Of a DNA stretch of 64,000 nt, positions 59,497 through 64,000 are shown one piece after another. The notes beneath the pieces were generated by a model. It had not been told where the DNA came from. It worked only from the letters and a program-made list of their open reading frames with translations, and ran no database searches. Source of the DNA: an uncultured Porphyromonadaceae bacterium (GTDB lineage Bacteria; Bacteroidota; Bacteroidia; Bacteroidales; Muribaculaceae); the NCBI GenBank assembly GCA_947177405.1, contig CAMWUJ010000004.1:1-64000 (forward strand), in the 5' to 3' direction. How positions within the stretch are numbered: position 1 is the stretch's first letter; every line of letters starts with the position of its first letter. The translations under genes were made by a program, and so were the position numbers.

Positions 59497-61029
59497 TTAT
59501 TTCAGATACTTGACAGATTCTCCATCTGATCCGACAGATATGATGATTCCACGGGAGGATTTGTCGGCCTGTGTGCCATCGACATTATAATATCTTTTTC
59601 CTCCGCCTTCTCCCATCACCGGATCTTTATCGGTCTCCTCTATATCCTCCACTCCGTTAGGGGTACCCGTGAGAAGCATATTGAGTTGTCCGTAACGGGT
59701 TTCAAACCATTTCACAAGATCGTTATGGTCATTTACCGGATGAGTCAGCGGTGTCTGAATGTCCACTCCAAGCATCTGATCCATCACCCTGAGCTTATAG
59801 ATGTCGGGATTCTCCTTGATATATTTTTCTGTTTTATCGAGCACCTGATCGGCAATCTTATCCCTCACTTTCAACCATAACTCAGTATAAATTCCTTTGA
59901 AATAAGGGTCATGCCAAAGTTTGTGTATCCAGAAGCCGGGGAGGATTGAAATCACGGCATGCTTGTCATCATTCTCTTCCAGACATGCATCGAAATCCCA
60001 TAGCGGTCCCATTTGAAATTTGGAAGAGAAAGGGGCATAAGGATCAAAATCTTTTTTCTGCAAAAAGATATTACTTCCATATCCATCCTTGGTAGCCATT
60101 ATATCGTGAGCCAGTAGCCATGCAGCAAAGCTATCATAGTCAATCATATCCACGACATCCTTTCCTTCGTAGAGACGCTGTTCGACAGTATTGATCGCCC
60201 ATTTGACATTATCGAGGCTCATTTCGTGAAAATCATCTGTATCCGGCTCCTTGAAGGTCCATCCCATCTCATAAAGCTGATGGTTGCTCTTAAAATATAC
60301 TTCACCGGGCTTCCACCAATAAGCATCATTCTCGACAATGTAACCGCTGTCGTCGATATTCACCCTGTGTGATCCGGCTCCTACGGCCTCTACAAGATAA
60401 TAGCAACCAAGATAGCGGTCGTTCATGATAACCGCAACATGCCGACCCTCCGGTTCCCAAGGCATGCCGCATGCGCGTGCCACTTCAGCACCGGCTACAT
60501 AGTTGAGTTTCTTACCGCCAAGTCCGAGAAGAATCCAATCCTTATCCTTGAGTTTAGAATTATCACGCAGCAAAAGGTCTGCTTTCTTCGACAATTTCAC
60601 TTTATAGCTCTTTTTCATCACTCCGTCTGCGGAGGATGAATTGCCACGCAATTTCACTCTCACGCCCGATGTCTTTGCCTCGTATTCTCCACTGTCGTAA
60701 AAAGGCACTCCTCCCTTTGTGATCACAAGACGCCCCTGCACATAGTCGGCATTGATAATGGAGGTGCCGTTACACCCCTCGGGATGATCCATATAATCGC
60801 AAGTAGGGAATTCCGCTCTTTGTGTAGTGAATTCAAGCACAAAAACATCGAGTCTTTTCAGCTCCCTGCGGATTTCTGTGATATCGGATTCGGGATTGAG
60901 GGATAAAGACACAATGGTGTCGGGAGTTTCAAGTTCATGAGCTGACAGAGGCATAATACCCGCAAATGCGACAAGCAGTAAAGCCAGCGTTGAAAACATA
61001 TACCTCATGATTTTCATTAGGGTAGGCAA
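59497..61029 (-). CDS. secreted CotH kinase family protein
   Basis: VRLRGNSSSADGVMKKSYKVKL; YYLVEAV; MGPLWDFDACLEEND; C-terminal tail resembling a sorting domain. Confidence 0.9.
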   Translation of the reverse strand: MPTLMKIMRYMFSTLALLLVAFAGIMPLSAHELETPDTIVSLSLNPESDITEIRRELKRLDVFVLEFTTQRAEFPTCDYMDHPEGCNGTSIINADYVQGRLVITKGGVPFYDSGEYEAKTSGVRVKLRGNSSSADGVMKKSYKVKLSKKADLLLRDNSKLKDKDWILLGLGGKKLNYVAGAEVARACGMPWEPEGRHVAVIMNDRYLGCYYLVEAVGAGSHRVNIDDSGYIVENDAYWWKPGEVYFKSNHQLYEMGWTFKEPDTDDFHEMSLDNVKWAINTVEQRLYEGKDVVDMIDYDSFAAWLLAHDIMATKDGYGSNIFLQKKDFDPYAPFSSKFQMGPLWDFDACLEENDDKHAVISILPGFWIHKLWHDPYFKGIYTELWLKVRDKIADQVLDKTEKYIKENPDIYKLRVMDQMLGVDIQTPLTHPVNDHNDLVKWFETRYGQLNMLLTGTPNGVEDIEETDKDPVMGEGGGKRYYNVDGTQADKSSRGIIISVGSDGESVKYLK

Positions 61030-61106
61030 TTTAATAATTGATTAGTGAGATGAAACATACATAAAACGACCCCTTCCGAGGTCGATGAAACAAAGTAAAC
61101 CACGAT

Positions 61107-61916
61107 CTATCTTCTCTCCTGAAGCGAACGTTGATTGATCTCCTTTCGCCTGGAATCGAATATCCAGCCCCATTTATTGAAATATTTGATGATTGAGGAG
61201 ATATGCATTCCAAGAAATTTGAGATGCTTATAAGAATCTCTCTTGTAGGCATGATACACTTCAACATCGGGATAGAACAAGGTTGCGGATTCCTCTCCTA
61301 TCCTCCTGCAAAGGTCCATATCCTCGGCATAGAGGAAGAATCGCTCGTCAAAGCCTCCCGTCTTTCTGAGCACATCGCATCTCATGAACATGAAACAGCC
61401 CGACAGGGAGGGAATCTCCATAACATGGTCATAACCCGACCATCGCATCTCATATTCGTAATTATGTCGTTCGGTATAACCTTTCAGAGGCAGGAAACGC
61501 CGTCCGATCAGATCCATAGGAGTTGGAAGTAATTTGCAGAGATACTGAATATCTCCATTGGGGAAAAGAACTTTAGGCATCACCAGACCGCAATCCACAC
61601 GTGAATCCATAAAATCACGGAGAGCCCCGATGGCATCCCCTTCCCAATATACATCAGGATTGATCACGGCATGATATTTCGATCCGTTTTCCAGAGCCTT
61701 GCGAATTCCGTGATTGTGTCCTCGGCCGTAGCCTCCGTTAGGATGATGTTCATAAAGCGCCTTTCCGAAGGATCCTACAATCTCCCGGGATTCTTCCCCG
61801 GGTGAGTGATCGATTACATATACCTTATCCACTGCGCTCTCTTCCAAAGAGCCCAGAATCTGACAGATTTCCTGTCGCGGAGTATTGTATAGCACAACTG
61901 ACGCTGTAACCATCAC
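61107..61916 (-). CDS. glycosyltransferase family 2 (rhamnosyltransferase-like)
   Basis: VTASVVLYNTPRQEICQILGSLEES; HHPNGGYGRGHNHGI; FFLYAEDMDLCRRIGEE. Confidence 0.93.
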   Translation of the reverse strand: MMVTASVVLYNTPRQEICQILGSLEESAVDKVYVIDHSPGEESREIVGSFGKALYEHHPNGGYGRGHNHGIRKALENGSKYHAVINPDVYWEGDAIGALRDFMDSRVDCGLVMPKVLFPNGDIQYLCKLLPTPMDLIGRRFLPLKGYTERHNYEYEMRWSGYDHVMEIPSLSGCFMFMRCDVLRKTGGFDERFFLYAEDMDLCRRIGEESATLFYPDVEVYHAYKRDSYKHLKFLGMHISSIIKYFNKWGWIFDSRRKEINQRSLQERR

Positions 61917-62620
61917 CTTTTAATTTCTCTTTTTAAAATGTTATAACCCAGAGATAGTCTATAGCCTATCTGCTCACTGAGTCTTTTCCCGCTTTTGGCG
62001 GCAGCAGAGGACTGATTGGCACCATGACGACGGAATAATATCAGACTTTCATTCAAAAAACTCACCTTTCCATGTAAGCTCACAAGCAGTCCTATCCAAT
62101 TGTCATGGTAGAAGGAAACACGATTCGGGAAAGGCAGGACATAACTCAATATTTCCTTGCGGAATGCCATGCAACATCCGGTGAACCGGTTCCGGATAAA
62201 ATTATTCCAAAATCCACCTTTTATATTTAACTCGGAAAACAGTGTTTTATTTTGTAACACGAGTTGCGAATTCACCACTTCAGCATCATGTACCACCAAA
62301 TCCGCCGTCTCCAAGGCCTGGATACATTTTGAAATCTTCCCTTCTTTCCACACATCGTCTTGGTCTGACAGAAATATATAATCTCCTTCTGCATGCCGCA
62401 GAGCGTTCTCAAAATTTCCGTTCACTCCATGTGGCCCGGGATTTTGCAGAAGCCTTACACGCGGATCGTCAAGACCTTCCACAATCGTCAGTGTCTCGTC
62501 GGTGGATCCGTCATCGGATATGATCAGCTCGTCCTCCGGATTTAGCTGCCGGAGAATTGAACAGATTTGATCCCGAAGATACAGGGCACCATTATATGTG
62601 GTAAGACATACTGATATCAT
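61913..62620 (-). CDS. glycosyltransferase family 2
   Basis: ISVCLTTYNGALYLRDQICSILRQL; ISDDGSTDETL; FLSDQDDVWKEGKI. Confidence 0.94.
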   Translation of the reverse strand: MISVCLTTYNGALYLRDQICSILRQLNPEDELIISDDGSTDETLTIVEGLDDPRVRLLQNPGPHGVNGNFENALRHAEGDYIFLSDQDDVWKEGKISKCIQALETADLVVHDAEVVNSQLVLQNKTLFSELNIKGGFWNNFIRNRFTGCCMAFRKEILSYVLPFPNRVSFYHDNWIGLLVSLHGKVSFLNESLILFRRHGANQSSAAAKSGKRLSEQIGYRLSLGYNILKREIKR

Positions 62621-62655
62621 ACTGCAGATTCAGATTTTTATATGATCCTTTCTAT

Positions 62656-62849
62656 TGAAGTTGTTTAAACTTATTTACGAATGTTAATATGAAATTGTTT
62701 TACCTTCTTTTATTAACCCTTGCGGATCTTTTGGGCTGCTTTTGTCTCTCTCATCGGCACCAACCGAGAGGTTGCTGCCTCTTCGAGAACCAAAATCAGC
62801 TCCAAAATATCTCGCAATTGTTAATAAAAAATAAGTTTAAACAACTTCA
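62656..62849. repeat. long imperfect hairpin element E5
   Basis: 21-bp perfect terminal inverted repeat tgaagttgtttaaacttattt / aaataagtttaaacaacttca; internal arms ttgcggatcttttgggctgcttttg / caaaatcagctccaaaatatctcgcaa. Confidence 0.8.
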
Positions 62850-63041
62850 TTTTCTGCTTTCCCTTTACAAAATTAATCCATTTTTTTTAATCATTATAGT
62901 AAATTTGAATTTTTCGGATATCTTTCCTTCCATCTTCATTAAATTACTTATGTAATAATGGAATTTTAATTGCGTTAGATATATTAGGGCTGTTTCACAT
63001 ACATCCTATATTATACATTACCATTAAGAGAAATATAACCG

Positions 63042-64000
63042 GTGGAATACTTATTTCCCATATTGCTCACTATTGTAGGCATTGTTATAAATAATCGTCT
63101 CCCTCACAATGCCCGCAAAGTATATTATATCCTCCTGCTGGCAAGTGTGGTTTTGATTTTAGGATTCAGATTCAGAGTCGGATCCGACACCCTAATGTAT
63201 ATGTCGGAATATAAGAAGGTTCGGCCTTTAGCCGATTTCTTTTCCGGGAAATCGCTTGAGCTATCGCGTTTCGAACCCGGATATCTCTTCGTCACGACGA
63301 TTGTAAAATCTTTCACCGATGAGTTCTGGCCCGTTCAGGTGCTTATGGCTACCATTACAAATGGAGGTATATTTATTTTTATATGGCGGAATTGCAAGAA
63401 TAATCCTTTCTGGGGAGCGCTTTTGTATTTGAGCTTCCTATGTATATATTTCTCCGTGGAAATAATGCGCGAGAGCGCTGCAATCAGCATTTTTCTTCTC
63501 AATTCCAAAAATCTTCAGGAAAAGAAATGGCTCAGGTATTATCTATTTGTCCCTTTCTCCATAGTGTTCCATTATTCGGCAATAATAATTGTGTTTTTCC
63601 CTTTGGTCAGATTTCTTAAGGCAAACTATCTTTTCATCGGGGCATGCCTTTTCTTCCTGGCCATCACACCCGTGGTAGAGTCGTTGAATCAGATTTTAGG
63701 GATTGCAGCTATCACGGAGCGAGTGGGGTATTATTCTCAGAATGCGGGCGACATCAATCTCAATTGGAAAATTGGTGAGATAATACGTGCCGCCTTCCCT
63801 GCGATTGCTGTTCTGCTGATGGCAAGATATCTTAGGAAAGATGTTTCTTTCAAATCTTTTATCCTCCTGCAGATTGTATTCTGTGCCGGTGCTTTTGCCA
63901 TCCCTATTATCTTCCAGCGCTTCATCAACTATACATTCCTCTTTGTTCTCGCAGCCGGAGGAAATCTGCTATGGGAACTAAGGGAAAGAAAGTTTCTACA
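63042..64000 (+). CDS. EpsG-family polysaccharide polymerase-like protein, runs off the window
   Basis: GTG start; open frame to the window end: VEYLFPILLTIVGIVINNRLPHNARKVYYILLLASVVLILGFRFRVGSDTLMYMSEYKK... multi-TM. Confidence 0.75.
   Translation, partial: MEYLFPILLTIVGIVINNRLPHNARKVYYILLLASVVLILGFRFRVGSDTLMYMSEYKKVRPLADFFSGKSLELSRFEPGYLFVTTIVKSFTDEFWPVQVLMATITNGGIFIFIWRNCKNNPFWGALLYLSFLCIYFSVEIMRESAAISIFLLNSKNLQEKKWLRYYLFVPFSIVFHYSAIIIVFFPLVRFLKANYLFIGACLFFLAITPVVESLNQILGIAAITERVGYYSQNAGDINLNWKIGEIIRAAFPAIAVLLMARYLRKDVSFKSFILLQIVFCAGAFAIPIIFQRFINYTFLFVLAAGGNLLWELRERKFL

Noticed and set aside
61107-64000. Novel biosynthetic cluster
   Set aside because: GT2 enzymes and an EpsG-like polymerase look like the edge of an ordinary surface polysaccharide locus cut by the window end.

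Overview
Chromosomal window from a Bacteroidales bacterium, probably Muribaculaceae-like. This rests on TAnnTTTG promoters, T9SS-type C-terminal tails, a PorZ-like protein, fimbrillin/GSCFA genes and DUF4143 ATPases. Most of it is ordinary: a complete his operon (hisG-D-C-B-H-A-F-IE), rpoN, luxS, amtB, leuS, trmB, an Mrp ATPase, a MATE pump, pldA, a GH3-like protein, two tRNA-Leu genes, T9SS cargo, and the start of a polysaccharide locus. The most unusual part is about 36.57-41.26 kb. It holds four consecutive lipoprotein genes: a zinc-ribbon lipoprotein broken by a start-proximal frameshift, a BMP/Med-type binding lipoprotein, a lipoprotein fusing a type-1 periplasmic binding domain to a legumain-like C13 cysteine peptidase, and a small lipoprotein. 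No ABC permease or ATPase is present, and a perfect 19-bp inverted repeat flanks the group. A neighbouring lipoprotein gene is frame-broken at a G9 tract inside its signal peptide, which could be a phase-variable locus or a homopolymer error. Also noted: dispersed long-hairpin repeats (one sits between hisA and hisF and reaches the hisF start codon), a 45-bp tandem repeat block enclosed by inverted repeats, a candidate sRNA, a 48-bp perfect palindrome, and a Ser/Thr kinase-Sel1 gene module. All family calls come from reading the translations by eye; no searches were run.
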